A stretch of DNA of 64,000 nucleotides from Isoetes taiwanensis (Eukaryota > Streptophyta > Lycopodiopsida > Isoetales > Isoetaceae). The position numbers were made by a program, and so were the translations under genes. Location: NCBI GenBank assembly GCA_021234155.1, contig JAJEKV010000063.1:2787601-2851600 (forward strand), read 5' to 3'. The notes below the pieces were generated by a model. It was not told where the DNA came from, searched no databases, and saw nothing but the letters and a program-made list of their open reading frames with translations. Below, one piece after another: positions 1 through 10,259 of this stretch; position 1 is the first letter of the stretch, and each line of letters starts with the position of its first letter.

Positions 1-914
1 ATAAATCAACGCATTAGGTGCTCAAATGCATGGAATATACAAAAGTTCACACTACAATTCCCTATGTCTAGGCTATAAATTAATGCATTAGATGCTCAAA
101 TTCAACTATGTAACAGATTTGAACATATATGAACATTGATGTTCAAAAGTGCATTCATGGCTTTTTCCTATCATTTAGTCCCATTACATTTGCAATTCAT
201 CTTACACATTCATAGATTTCTCCTTCAATTTTAATAGCAAATAACATGCACACAAAACAAACATGCATTAGCAACATTTAAGGTGTATAATAAGAAGGTC
301 TAGAAATGATGCTCCTCAAGTTCTAGCAACTAAAGGCAGTAGAATGCTCTACTGTTCTGATATTATACAGCCAAATTAAAACAATCTTCAAGATCCACTT
401 TTCATATAATCCCCTTTCAATACTAGCAGCATTGCTGGCTTCTGGGTAGAAGAAAATATCAGCAACGACAAAGGATAAGACATTGTGTAAGTACTTTGCA
501 TCCATCCGCATGGTAGGATAGATCTTAATAATGGTATAGAAAGGAAAGGAATGAGAAGAATAACAAAGAAAAATGGGCATTAGTGTGTGGCAAGTGAACA
601 GCATGATGTAAAGGCTAATAGTACCAATCCTCCATCTCACATGGTTTATTGGCTTCAAAGATAGAAGAATGTATTAGGAATGACTTCACTCTTGATCTGA
701 GAAGAACTAGCTTGCCAAGACCTCAGTTATCTTTTGCAGATCCCAAACCATACTTGGCTGCTTCCACAAGAAGTACATTTGACAAGAAAAGGCTGGGAGA
801 ACCAACATTGACATCCCATCTCTGTCAAGTTCCCTGATTACAGATGTTGAAGCTCCTTGCAAAAGTGACTGCTTTTTGGTCTGTTTCTTGTGCTCCATGT
901 TGCATTAGACAGAT
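1..914. other. No supported gene at the left edge
   Basis: AT-rich DNA. The only notable reading frame is 649-837 (+), without a convincing start codon or recognised domain. It may be a remnant or chance. No promoter or splice structure was found that supports a gene. Confidence 0.4.
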
Positions 915-958
915 CTATGCAAATTAGGGGACCCAACATTTCTGGCCTTCATGGAGGC
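915..958 (+). repeat. 44-bp inverted repeat, left copy
   Basis: Matches the reverse complement of 5561-5604 with only a few differences. The core is AGGGGACCCAACATTTC. Read inward, both copies start CTATGCAAAT and end GGAGGC, so they are oriented like terminal inverted repeats around the SAS-6 fragment. The reverse reading TGTTGGGTCCCC could instead be an LTR edge. Confidence 0.7.
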
Positions 959-1012
959 CTGGGCAACAGATCTGAGCAATAGACGTAGTTGCACTACCAT
1001 TCTTATTTATCT

Positions 1013-1266
1013 GAGCCCATCTTGTGAGTACACTGCATTCCACAAGTATTTCAAAACCAAATATAAGAGCATTTATAAGAGTGTGAGATAGATATCATGA
1101 CAATTGATAACACAAGATGTATTTATAGGCTTTTGTCTTGGGAGATATTTTCCAACATTAGTGTAGTAAACTACCTACAATAATTGGATATTTGTATATA
1201 AATTGCTTACATCTTAGTGAGCCCATATTGTGAGTATACTCCATTCCATAGGTATTTCAAAATCCA
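1013..1266 (+). repeat. Local duplication of about 48 bp
   Basis: A stretch beginning GAGCCCAT and ending in TATTTCAAAA occurs at about 1013-1060 and again, with a few substitutions, at about 1219-1266. The spacing is about 205 bp. It lies in non-coding DNA and no function is visible. Confidence 0.65.
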
Positions 1267-1300
1267 AGTAGAAACAATAAGAACAAAATAAATTGACTAA

Positions 1301-1350
1301 ATAATTCAATAAGAACAGACCACCAATAATTCAATAAGAACAGACCACCA
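1301..1350 (+). repeat. Two-copy 25-bp tandem repeat
   Basis: ATAATTCAATAAGAACAGAC followed by CACCA is present twice, head to tail, with no visible differences. This is a recent slippage-type duplication in gene-free DNA. Confidence 0.8.
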
Positions 1351-2089
1351 AGAACAAATGCATGGAAAGAGCCTCTTGTAGGTTTGAACTCTGGGAGTAG
1401 TTGTTTGGTACATGTAATGCACCTTGCAATCCGTGTCTATATTTTTTATGATATTGCATAGACGCTTCAGTTTTTGCCATTTTAAAGCCAATTGTTTTCT
1501 TTCCTACTTTTATCTGGTATTCCCCTTGCATTATTTGGAGCTATTGTTTCTAATCACTGATGCAATAAAAAGACCTACTGTTGTTTATTACCTCTGGCAA
1601 GTATCTCCACGATTTTTGGCAACTATGATTTTTGGCTAGTATCTCCAATAGTTTTGGCATGTAGGAGTTTAGTATGTTGGGTCTTTAACAGACTCGAGAG
1701 GGACATTGTGGATGAACCAATTTACATTTTGCAGCACTAATTTTATTCTTATTTGGCAAAGACCTTATTCTTATTTGCAGAAACAATGGCCAGAGGCCCT
1801 TGATGCACTAGGCCCATCTCGTATTGCTCTTTTTCTGGCCATTTGTATTGAGTTTCCAGGTTTATGCTTCTCATGCAGTCAATTTTAAACAAGTTTAACT
1901 ACCGTGGCATAATTCTGTGGCCCTTTTTTCTGCGATCCATGTGACCCATGTTCAGTTAGAGCAATTATTTTCGAATACATCTTACATCTTTCAGCCAACC
2001 TTGGTTTTCATATTCCGATCACTTGTTCTGCTGCCATTCTAACCTATCCCCTTTCTCTTGCTCTAGAGCAAGAATATGAAGACTTACAA
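1351..2089. other. No supported gene
   Basis: Non-coding AT-rich DNA just beyond the last recognisable SAS-6 exon. It may hold the 3' untranslated region of that gene. Short reading frames here show no domain and no codon pattern. Confidence 0.4.
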
Positions 2090-3046
2090 GGCATTTTTTC
2101 TACACCAGTGGAGCAATGACCATAAGGGTAATTGATATGGTTTTCTTTAGCAGATGCATCCAACCTGGCATGGAAGGCTGAACTGGTTGTAAGCATACCA
2201 TTTGAACTAAAAGGAGTTCGGCATGTGATGAGCTCTTTGTGTGAGATTCTGGTGATGGCGCCTTTGTTGTTATAGTACTACCACACTTGGAACTGCCTGA
2301 ACTTCTGTCCAAAGATGAGGGATGTGGCGCTCCGAGGTTGCACCTAGAAACTCCACTGGGCTCAGACTTACCAAATAACTGGTCATTCAACCACCTGCAT
2401 AGATATTGTAGAATCATCAAATTAATAGGCTGTGCTTGTGAAATAAATGAGTGGGTATTTGGAATTACTGGATCATTTGTTCATTAGACTTCAAGAGTTC
2501 CTAACTCTCCTGCAGTTTTCTTTCCAGATTTTCTTCCTGTACAGATAACGATGCACATATTATACTTTTTGATCAGAAATTGCACTTCAAAAATATTATT
2601 TGTCAAAATGCAGCTCTATTTACCTTTCTCTTCAAAGCCTCATTATCAGCTTTTAAGAGCATTATTTTCTATTGCATGGCTATGCTTTCAACTGAACCAT
2701 TGTCAACAATAGCTTGGTGCTTAAGAAGGAGTGTATCTTGTTGGGAGAGAAGTTCAGTCTTTGCCTTCATCTTTGTTTGATGCAATTGCAACTCTTCCTA
2801 GAAAAGGGCCTAGGATAATAAGTGCGAAGCACACATGCAAGAAGGATGTACAAAAACGGATCAGAAAATGAATCTGAAACCTCTCAATCAAATGATTGCA
2901 TTTACACATCTCTGCATTAGCAGCAGCTTTTTCTTCTGCACGCCATGCTGTTGACTGAGCTTCTTTCAAGGATTCTTCAAAGCCATCCCTAAAATCTTGA
3001 AAAGATGGCTGGTTATTAAACTAATAATATTGTGGTCATATTATCG

Positions 3047-3597
3047 CATCGATCCGAGACATCGGATCGCCATTCTAGAATGGGACGAGCATGCATGTCA
3101 TGCATGCATGCGGGCGGCGCATGCCCGTTTTTGGTTGGGAGTTCGCTTATTTGGTAGCGTTTACGCATCCACGTCTCATCGGCGGCTTCCTCTTCTCTCG
3201 CCAGTACCTTATTCTCTTTGAATTGTTTCCGGGCGAGGGAGGGGCTTCTTCCCTGGTTTATGGGTTTAGCCAATTTATCTTTCTTGCTATCCTTTACCGG
3301 CCTTTGGCCTCGCCCACGTGACCTTAAGTCCTCGATCCTAGTTTGTGGGGGGCGTTCTATACGGTAGTCGACGGCGGTTTGTTGGTTTCTTGCGAGTCCC
3401 ATTCTAGAATCGCGATCGATCCGGAGACATCGGATTGCCATTCTAGAATGGGACAAGCATGCATGTCATGCATGCATGCGGGTGGCGCATGCCCGTTTTT
3501 TGTTGGGGAGTTCGCTATTTCGGTAGCGTTTACGCATCCGCGTCTCATCGGCGCTTCCTCTTCTCTCAGCAGTACCTTATTCTCTTTTGAACCCACC
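3047..3597. mobile_element. Small terminal-direct-repeat element in a SAS-6 intron
   Basis: Two direct repeats of about 180 bp (about 3047-3230 and 3414-3597) flank about 185 bp of unique sequence. Both contain the palindrome CCATTCTAGAATGG, a GCATGC-rich core and a shared tail ending CAGTACCTTATTCTC. Terminal repeats of this size around a short non-coding middle resemble a TRIM (miniature LTR-type element). A local duplication is the alternative. The repeats have diverged slightly, so it is not very recent. The ORFs across it are by-products of the palindromes. Confidence 0.55.
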
Positions 3598-4256
3598 ACC
3601 CCCCTTCTTTGTTTATTATATTTTGTACAAGTTCTATTTATCATGTTTTCCACCCCATTTGGGTGATGCTTTCAACTATTTGGGTGATGCTATTCTCCGG
3701 TATGTTTCTCGTTTTGTTGTGTTGGTGATGTGCATATGCGCGGGTTGGCGGCGGCATCCGTTTCGACTTCTCCATGCGGGGGTTTTTGGGGCGATTCTAT
3801 GCCTTACGTTTGTCTAACCCCCTTGCGGGAAGGCTTATCACTAGGGTTTTCCTCGAAAACCGAAAAGGGGGTTTTTAATCCGGTGATAAGCTTTCGCAGT
3901 ACATCAACCACTCATCTATTAGCATTTTATTTGTTTTGGGGTCCAAATGATATAATTGGATTTTCCCTTTTATTTTTCGTGGGTAGTTCGCATGTGTGCG
4001 GCTACCCACTGTCCACTATTGTAGAAAATCTGCTGAGATGAATAAGAAGCCTATCTATCGGGCTTGTATTATCTATCAGACTTGTATTACCTCAATGATA
4101 TATGATATTCAAGTTGTTTAGAATAGTTTCTTATCATTTCACTTTTATCTGAACCTGAATTTTCATAGTAAAATCATAAAATCAGAATCCAAAGAACCGG
4201 TCGTATATAATTTAGACATGGACATGATTTAAAGCTCGTACTTATTGTATACTAAC
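3598..4256. other. Rest of the large SAS-6 intron, with two perfect hairpins
   Basis: No exon was seen. Two stem-loops stand out: GCTTATCAC at 3833-3841 pairs with GTGATAAGC at 3883-3891, enclosing a smaller GGTTTTCCTCGAAAACC hairpin; and GTGGGTAG at 3979-3986 pairs with CTACCCAC at 4002-4009. Together with the G+C-rich composition they suggest inserted foreign DNA rather than original intron. Confidence 0.55.
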
Positions 4257-5240
4257 TTCTTGTTCTAATGTATTGATTTGAATAAGATGTTGATGCAGCA
4301 TTTTTGAAGCCTCCTTGTTCTCTTCAGTCAAGCTCTCATTCTTTGCACAAACAGCTTCACACTCCTAAACAAAACTCCAGCATATGAGAGGCAGGTTTAA
4401 AATGTCAAAGAACCTATCTTATTGTCTAGAATACAATACCCATTGGCTCTCTTCTAGATCTTTCACGGTTACTAACCTGGTCTTCAATTCTACAACTTGC
4501 ATTTCTAACACGTGCTTTGTGTCTGTTAAAAGACGTATCTGTCATAAGAAAGAAGCAACGCATTAGCTCAATCTTTAGCAGCATGAATACAAAGTTTGGT
4601 AAACACTAGATTTTGGTTAATATGCCAAGGTCTCAAAAGCTATTGTACCTCTCTATCCATACTGGTAGCATCTCGCTGGTGATCAGAATCTTCACCCATC
4701 CAACATTCTAATCTTAGACGCTCTTGTTTGAGTTTTTGCTTCAATGCATTAGTTTCTTGGAATGCCTGCAATTTATAGCTCTTAGAGATGTTAAGAAGTA
4801 GTAAAGGCTGATTGAATGCAAACCTTTCTTTCTCATTTGCCATCTCCTGGAGGTGTTGAGATTTCAGTTCGGATATGGTATAAGCTTGTGATTCCTTTAT
4901 ATCAACTAATTCACTGCCAAATGATAAGAAGTGAGATCCAACAGATTTTTTGACTTAATCTTGGTGCCAAAAATAGAAAAATACCATTTTAATCTGGTAA
5001 TATATGCCAATGCAGTTTCTAAGGCCTCTGATGACTTGCATAGTTTCTCATGACTGTCACTACTTGCATTCTGTAGAATGGCATCTCCTCAGAAGCATAC
5101 TCACATAAATGCACAAAAAAGAAAGGCGAAAAGGGTATCAGTTTATATTCAGCTAGTCTGCTGGCAAGATAGTCTTTCATGGTGGAATCATTTCCTTGGG
5201 AAAAGCATAGGGAAAGATGACTCAATTGAGGGTTGCAATA

Positions 5241-5560
5241 TTGGCCAAGGAGATCAAGGCAGCCAGAATCGGAATGAATATGTATTTAATTTAGATGTCT
5301 CGCCACTGGATCGAGGTCTTGGGTATGCAACAAACGTAACAAAGACAAACACAATAATGAATGAACCGCTTTGCACGATGGGTCGGCCAGATAATCCACC
5401 CAATTAAGGCATGGGATCCAAAACTCCGGTGCTGCTTCAATCTCGGGAACCGAAACATTAGAGGCCCATCAGCTTGCAAAGAATACAAAGCATTAGAGCA
5501 AACGATACCAAGCATTAGAAGAAATAATTGAGCTAAAAAAACTAACCGGCCATGTAAAGC
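5241..5560. other. Boundary DNA, no supported gene
   Basis: Lies between the truncated SAS-6 exon and the right-hand inverted repeat. A minus-strand frame is open at 5291-5515 but matches no part of SAS-6 that I can recognise. The SAS-6 head domain should lie upstream of here and is not found. Confidence 0.35.
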
Positions 5561-5604
5561 GCCTCCACGAAGGCCGAAATGTTGGGTCCCCTAAATTTGC
5601 ATAG
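5561..5604 (-). repeat. 44-bp inverted repeat, right copy
   Basis: Reverse-complement partner of 915-958. The two enclose about 4.6 kb that contains the whole SAS-6 fragment, and this copy marks the switch into LINE sequence. Confidence 0.7.
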
Positions 5605-5624
5605 GGAGAGAAACGGTAGAGGAA

Positions 5625-5830
5625 GTTGCTAAATCCATTCTTATCTCCAAGTATATTGTTCCAAATTATATATAGGCCTGCTGAAGTACCAGTAGCCGCT
5701 ATCCAAATTGAAAGTTATTTGGAGATATCGAGTCGGCAAGATTTGAGCATTCGAAGGAGGGAAGTCTCAATTCTTGTAGCACGATTATATCAGCATTGTA
5801 TTGCCGCAGTTGTGCAATAGCCCATCTCCT
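5625..5830 (-). mobile_element. LINE endonuclease fragment (second LINE)
   Basis: The minus-strand translation contains YNADIIVLQELRLPS, typical of the N-terminal part of the apurinic endonuclease domain of non-LTR retrotransposons, followed in another frame by GTSAGLYIIWNN, the next conserved block of that domain. The two blocks are separated by a frame change. The fragment abuts the reverse-transcriptase end of the larger LINE at 5838-8350, so this is a nested or tandem insertion. Confidence 0.65.
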
Positions 5831-5859
5831 TTAAGACGTCCTTTGATTCCTCTTAGATT

Positions 5860-6662
5860 CTAAAGCTAGGAGATCCACATCATCAGCATAGATCAGTTGC
5901 TTAGTGATGTAATATGGAAGTTAAACCCCATTGCCTCCATTATCAGCAAGCCATCTCTCCAATTGATCAACGTACAAGCCAAACAGTGTGGGAGAGAGAA
6001 AACGTCCTTGGCGGACCCCGATACTGCTCTCGAATGATTGGCCCGCTGGTTGCAGTCGGCCTGAGCATGTCTCATATAACACGTACACCGCGTTATGCAG
6101 TTCCACGGGGACGTCTAGCCATTGCAATCTTGTCCACAGCTTTCCCCGAGGCACAGTGTCGAAAGCCTTGGTGAAGTCTATAAAGCAGCAATACATATCT
6201 TGTCGACAGTTCCTGTTGTCCTCAACCAGAGTTTGCAGCATGAAGATGTGGTCAATGGTTGAGTGTCTCGGCCTGAACCCTGCCTACGTGAGTGCCGGCA
6301 CCTCTGCTGCCTCTGCCCATCTTCTCAACTGCTGCTCGAGGATCCCCGCGAGGAGCTTTGCAAACACTGAGTTGATCATGATGGTTCAGTAATTGGCCGG
6401 GCAGTGCGGGTCTCCTGCTTTGTAGATTGGGACAATCCTACTAGTGGTCCACTGGAAGGAGGGGGAGGGGGGATTCCCGCAATGCTTTGTTGAACATGGC
6501 GGTTAATACCGGTGCCATGGATGGTCCTGCCCTCTTGAGTAACTTCGCCTGCATGTCATCAAGTTCTGGCGCTTTTCCATTGGCTAAATATTGCAGCCCC
6601 TCAGCTACATCCGCCTCTGTGATTTTCAACCTTGGGCCGGGGGAGGGGTATCTTTGCCCCAT
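5860..6662 (-). pseudogene. LINE ORF2, reverse transcriptase part
   Basis: The frame 6662-6441 has YLANGKAPELDDMQAKLLKR (RT motif 0 region). The frame 6241-5921 has FIDFTKAFDTVPRGK (motif A with catalytic Asp) and GVRQGRFLSPTLFGLYVD (motif B). LIYADDVDLL (motif C) follows in another frame. The region between, about 6440-6250, reads as degraded fingers/palm sequence. This is non-LTR reverse transcriptase used in target-primed insertion, now broken and 3' truncated. Confidence 0.85.
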
Positions 6663-7149
6663 GCACCCTGAGGATTGTAGAGAAACTCTTGTAGTTATTG
6701 CCCCCCTTTGCTTTCGAGGGTGATGTGTTTCCTATGGGCGGCTAGCGGCCTTCGAGACTCCCGAGGAGAAGGTCACGGGATGGCATTCGGGAGGAAGAAC
6801 ATTTCTGATGATGGGAATGTCTTTGGGCTTTCAAGCCTTAAGGAAAGCGCGCGGTAATGCCCTAACCGCATCAGGCGTGGGAGCGAGGATCGTAACTTAC
6901 GGGACCATCGTTTGCGTTCCTTGCACTCAATCAAACCACCGTTACGGGGAAAGGTCGAGGCTCAGAGGGTTAGCCGAGGGGCTTCTCCCCAAAACATCTT
7001 TCTATAGCGGCGGGGCGTCAATGAGCACCTTGCCCACTTTTGCTCCAGTGTTAAGCACTGTGAGATGCTTGCCAGGTCCTCAATGAGCATTTGGGAGTAA
7101 GTATAAGTGTCCTCATAGTCCAGTCTGAAAAGCTCAGTTGCAACACATC

Positions 7150-7650
7150 ATCTGCCAAAGGGTCAAATCTCATGGGTCATTCCGTGCCAGTGCGTGCATT
7201 GAAGTCCCCAACGAGCATTATACCACCCACTGCTTGTGCTGTTGTATATCACCATGTAAATCGACATAGGGCTCCAACCTATCCACATCCAAGTGGGTGT
7301 GATACAAGTTGCTCTCTGCATGTGGGAAGTAGCAGGCTGCCATGAGAAGAGGGCTACCACTGCAGTTTTGCACGAGCACCTGCAGGTACCTGTTATGCTT
7401 GTCTGTCTTGCACAGGGAAACTAACTGTGCCAAGGCTGTCTGGTAGTAGCAGGCGACCTCCGTATCCACGCTTTCCTATGCATTCATTGAGGACAGAGTA
7501 GCGCTGGTATTTTGACAAGTCGGATAGCCTATGTCTAGCATGCTCCCATGTTTTCATGAGGAATATGAAGTCCATATCGATGGCAACCGAGTTGAGATTG
7601 TCCTCCTTCTGCCATGGAAAGTTCTGACAATTCCAAGAGACCATGCACAA
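7150..7650 (-). pseudogene. LINE ORF2, endonuclease part
   Basis: It begins MCMVSWNCQNF, the usual first beta-strand of the LINE endonuclease (SWNC block), and continues with FIFLMKTWE, GYGGRLLLPD and VACYYQ segments in shifting frames. The domain nicks target DNA during insertion. It starts directly after the end of ORF1, as in intact LINEs. It is frameshifted and not functional. Confidence 0.65.
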
Positions 7651-7652
7651 TC

Positions 7653-8272
7653 CTATTTGCTAGCAGGAGCTGTAGCTGTAGCACAAGGAGAAAGTGGTGG
7701 TGGAGGCGGGGCGGCATGTGGCGTGCCGGCACTAGCAGTTGGGGCCATTGGAGCAGGATGTGCGACTGGGGTCCCCGCAGAAGGACCTCGAGGTTTTGAG
7801 GTATCTGCATCAGCGTTTGGTGGTCGGAAGATCAGCATCTTCCCCAGACCAGCCCTACTACTCCTTCCTGTTTGCGGATACTCTTGATTTTCTCCAACTC
7901 GTGTCTGCGGTCCTCCTTTTGTGCTGGAATCAGATCCCGGTCCACGTACAGGGCAATCCCCTTCAATTGCATGCCTTGGCACAGGATGGTTGCATGCTCT
8001 TTCGCGTCCCTGACTGTGAAGATGACCACCTCGAGACAGTCAATGCATTGGACTCCATGGCGGCTTGCCTTAACAATGTGTACGGGCATACGGATCTGTG
8101 TCTGGATTCGGTTAATGAGGTGCTCTCCTGCCTCTTCTGTCGGGCCGCGCACAACCACATTGTGACTCCTGCGTCTCCGCTTCTGGAACTCTGAGGTGGC
8201 CGGGCAGGCGCTGTTTGCGGTGTGCGGGGTTTGGGTTGTGGCCTGCGCTGGGGTGGTGGTGGCATGGGACAA
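7653..8272 (-). pseudogene. LINE ORF1 protein remnant
   Basis: Two overlapping frames (8272-7832 and 7982-7653) encode a basic RNA-binding type protein. HNVVVRGPTEEAGEHLINRI is followed by VKAS, VVIFTVRDAKEHATIL and YVDRDLIPAQKEDRRHELEK, the layout of plant LINE ORF1 RNA-recognition regions. A Pro/Ala-rich tail ends just before the ORF2 start. A frame change splits it near 7830-7980. Confidence 0.65.
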
Positions 8273-8350
8273 CTTGGTGATGCATCAGTTGGTCGCTCTG
8301 GTTGATGTCTTGCAGGCTATCGGGTATGTGGGTCTGCCATGTCTTGTGTT

Positions 8351-9540
8351 GCGGCCTTTGCTTTCTGAAGTCGGGAGCTCAGCTCCCACTAGAATTATTG
8401 TTGCCTTGCCAACAGGGAAAAAATTAAGCATACTATATATTTTTTCATAGAAAATGGTTTGGCTATTTTTCAAAATTTTACAGTATTTTATGATATCCAT
8501 GTGGTTTAAGTTAATATTATCATTATATATTTGGACTTGGCAAAACTTTTGAATTAAGTACTAGAAAACTTCACTTGGCTATTTTTTCTAACTGGACAAA
8601 GTAAAAAATATAAATTCTATAGCTTTAGATATATTGTACTACAATTACAAATAATAATCAACAATCAAGGAAGATACAATAATACTAAAAAACTTTTAAC
8701 ATAAGTTCATAACATAGCTTATAATATTCATAGTCTGAACTACATTCAATGCAACGACACTTTCTAGATATGATGATCAAATTGCACTTATCTCTAACCC
8801 TTTAGATGTTATGCAACCAACTCGGGCATCTAAAGGGATATTAGCCATCTCTTATAATTCCTTTTTGAAGATGCATACGTGGTATATGTAATAGCAATTC
8901 ATAGTTTGAAAAAATACTATCACTGATGATGGTAGTTGGGGATGTGTAAAAGTCTATAATAAGAATTAATTTTTGTTTGGCTATTAATGATTTAATATAT
9001 AACTATTGTAATATAAAAAAGGGCTAATCCTTTTTTCTTTGAAGAAAAGGGGGAAAATATTTTGGCTAATCCTAAAAAATAATGGAGCACCTGTTTTAAC
9101 TATGGCTATTTTTTATTTTTTTTAAAAGAAATCTCCCTTCATAAGAATCGCCGCAAAAATTGTCTAGATCACAATTTGGCTATTAATAGCCACTAATTTT
9201 TTCCATGCTTGCCAATTCATGTGCGTATTGCCGCAATTGAAACATCAGCACATTTGGGCATCCTCTATTGCGTCTGAACCTCTGGCAAGCTATAAATGCT
9301 TTTCAAAACAGCTCCAAGCTGCATATTTTACCGTTTCGGGTATCTCAAAATATTTGGCAATAAATTCCCTGAAGAAGAGGTAGAATACTAACAACTACTC
9401 ACATTATTATTAGAAGCACCAAAATGCTTAGAAGCATCAAAATGCAAGAAGCTTTGAAGCTACGAAGCCATGTCTGGAAAAGCGGCGAGATAATTCTGGA
9501 GACATTTTCGGAACCTTTTCGGAAAACATTTTGCGATAAA
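8351..9540. other. AT-rich stretch, no gene
   Basis: Very AT-rich with no reading frame of note. Short GAAGC-type repeats appear at about 9410-9470. It separates the LINE from the inverted arm of the large element. Confidence 0.5.
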
Positions 9541-9918
9541 AAATAAAATTTCATAACTTTTTATAATTTAAGTTAAGTTAAATTTAACTTAAGTTTATTA
9601 ACTTTTAATTTAACTTAAGTTTATAAAAAGTTAATTTAAACTTAAGTTAATAAAAAGTTAATTTTATTAACTTTTAAGTTAATCAACTATTAACTTTTAA
9701 TTTTATTAAAAGTTAATTAAAAGTTAATAAAAATTAAAATTTCCAAATGGTTAAAAGTTAATAAAATTAAAAGTTAAATTTTAATTTCCAAATTAAATTT
9801 TAATTAATTTTAATTTTTAAGTTAAAAGTTAATTTTAATTAAAAGTTAATAAAAGTTGCAAAAGTTAATTTTAACTTTTAACTATTAACCATCATTCAAT
9901 TAAATTGGGATTATGTCT
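9541..9918 (+). repeat. Left inverted arm of the large element
   Basis: About 346 bp of degenerate TTAACTTTTAATT / AAAGTTAATAAAA repeats, ending in a 32-bp unique block at 9887-9918 (starts AACCATCATTC, ends GATTATGTCT). That block recurs exactly in inverse orientation at 21989-22020, again followed by the same AT repeat. The arm can fold on itself. Unequal arm length probably reflects repeat slippage. Confidence 0.75.
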
Positions 9919-10259
9919 TAATTTTGGGATAAATTTTATATTGCACTTTTTTAGTAACTTTGTTAAATTCACTTTTTTAGTAACTTTGTTGCCCTTAGAC
10001 TAGAATAGACGTTAACATATAATCACACACGGGAATATAAATTCACACCTTAACTTCAAATTACAAAATCATATATCATGAAACTCAAGTAGTACACAAC
10101 TTTTATTAAAAGTGATTGATACATAGTAACTGTTTATCATTTTTCCACCAACATCCCCAAGGATATGAGAACCTTATTCCTTACATCCTGAGGTATTGTA
10201 ACTCTCGGGCATTTGTTTTACTAGGAATAGTTTTTGGAGTCCATGAGTACAATACGGTT

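Larger units (their letters stand above)
2090..5240 (-). pseudogene. SAS6: SAS-6 centriolar cartwheel protein, C-terminal part, decayed
   Basis: SAS-6 builds the nine-fold cartwheel that seeds centrioles and, in plants, sperm basal bodies. Exons on the minus strand are about 5240-5142, 5070-4985, 4913-4824, 4765-4649, 4538-4440, 4364-4257, 3008-about 2920, 2797-2624, 2536-2469 and from 2394. Diagnostic parts are PGND-like FSQGNDSTMKDYLASR at the head/coiled-coil border, a long heptad-rich coiled coil, and NEQMIQWLNDQLFGK, which matches the animal SAS-6 segment NEKLITWLNKELNE. Most exon phases agree. Signs of decay: in-frame TAG codons in the 2797-2624 and 2536-2469 exons (each one C-to-T change from CAG), no GT donor after the first exon, and a one-base phase clash between the 4913-4824 and 4765-4649 exons. 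The N-terminal head domain is absent. An intact copy is presumably elsewhere. Confidence 0.82.
5838..8350 (-). mobile_element. LINE retrotransposon, 3' truncated and mutated
   Basis: Non-LTR retrotransposon read right to left. ORF1 is near 8272-7653, the ORF2 endonuclease starts near 7650, and reverse transcriptase runs from about 6662 to 5860. The sequence stops soon after the catalytic YADD box (LIYADDVDLLA near 5870-5905), so the thumb, C-terminal region and poly(A) tail are missing. Several frame changes separate the blocks. The polymerase resembles LINEs common in fern genomes (DFTKAFDTVPRGKLW). The left end abuts another LINE fragment. Confidence 0.85.

Noticed and set aside
3016-3666. 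ORFs across the SAS-6 intron on both strands
   Set aside because: Arise from palindromic repeat sequence and repeat themselves in both 180-bp copies.
5085-5155. U12-type (AT-AC) intron after the first SAS-6 exon, suggested by ATACCCTTTT
   Set aside because: One mismatch to the consensus, and the AC-ending acceptor would put the next exon in the wrong phase; a lost GT donor is simpler.
7531-8194. Plus-strand ORFs across the LINE
   Set aside because: Antisense of the LINE ORF1 and endonuclease, which carry the recognisable motifs on the minus strand.
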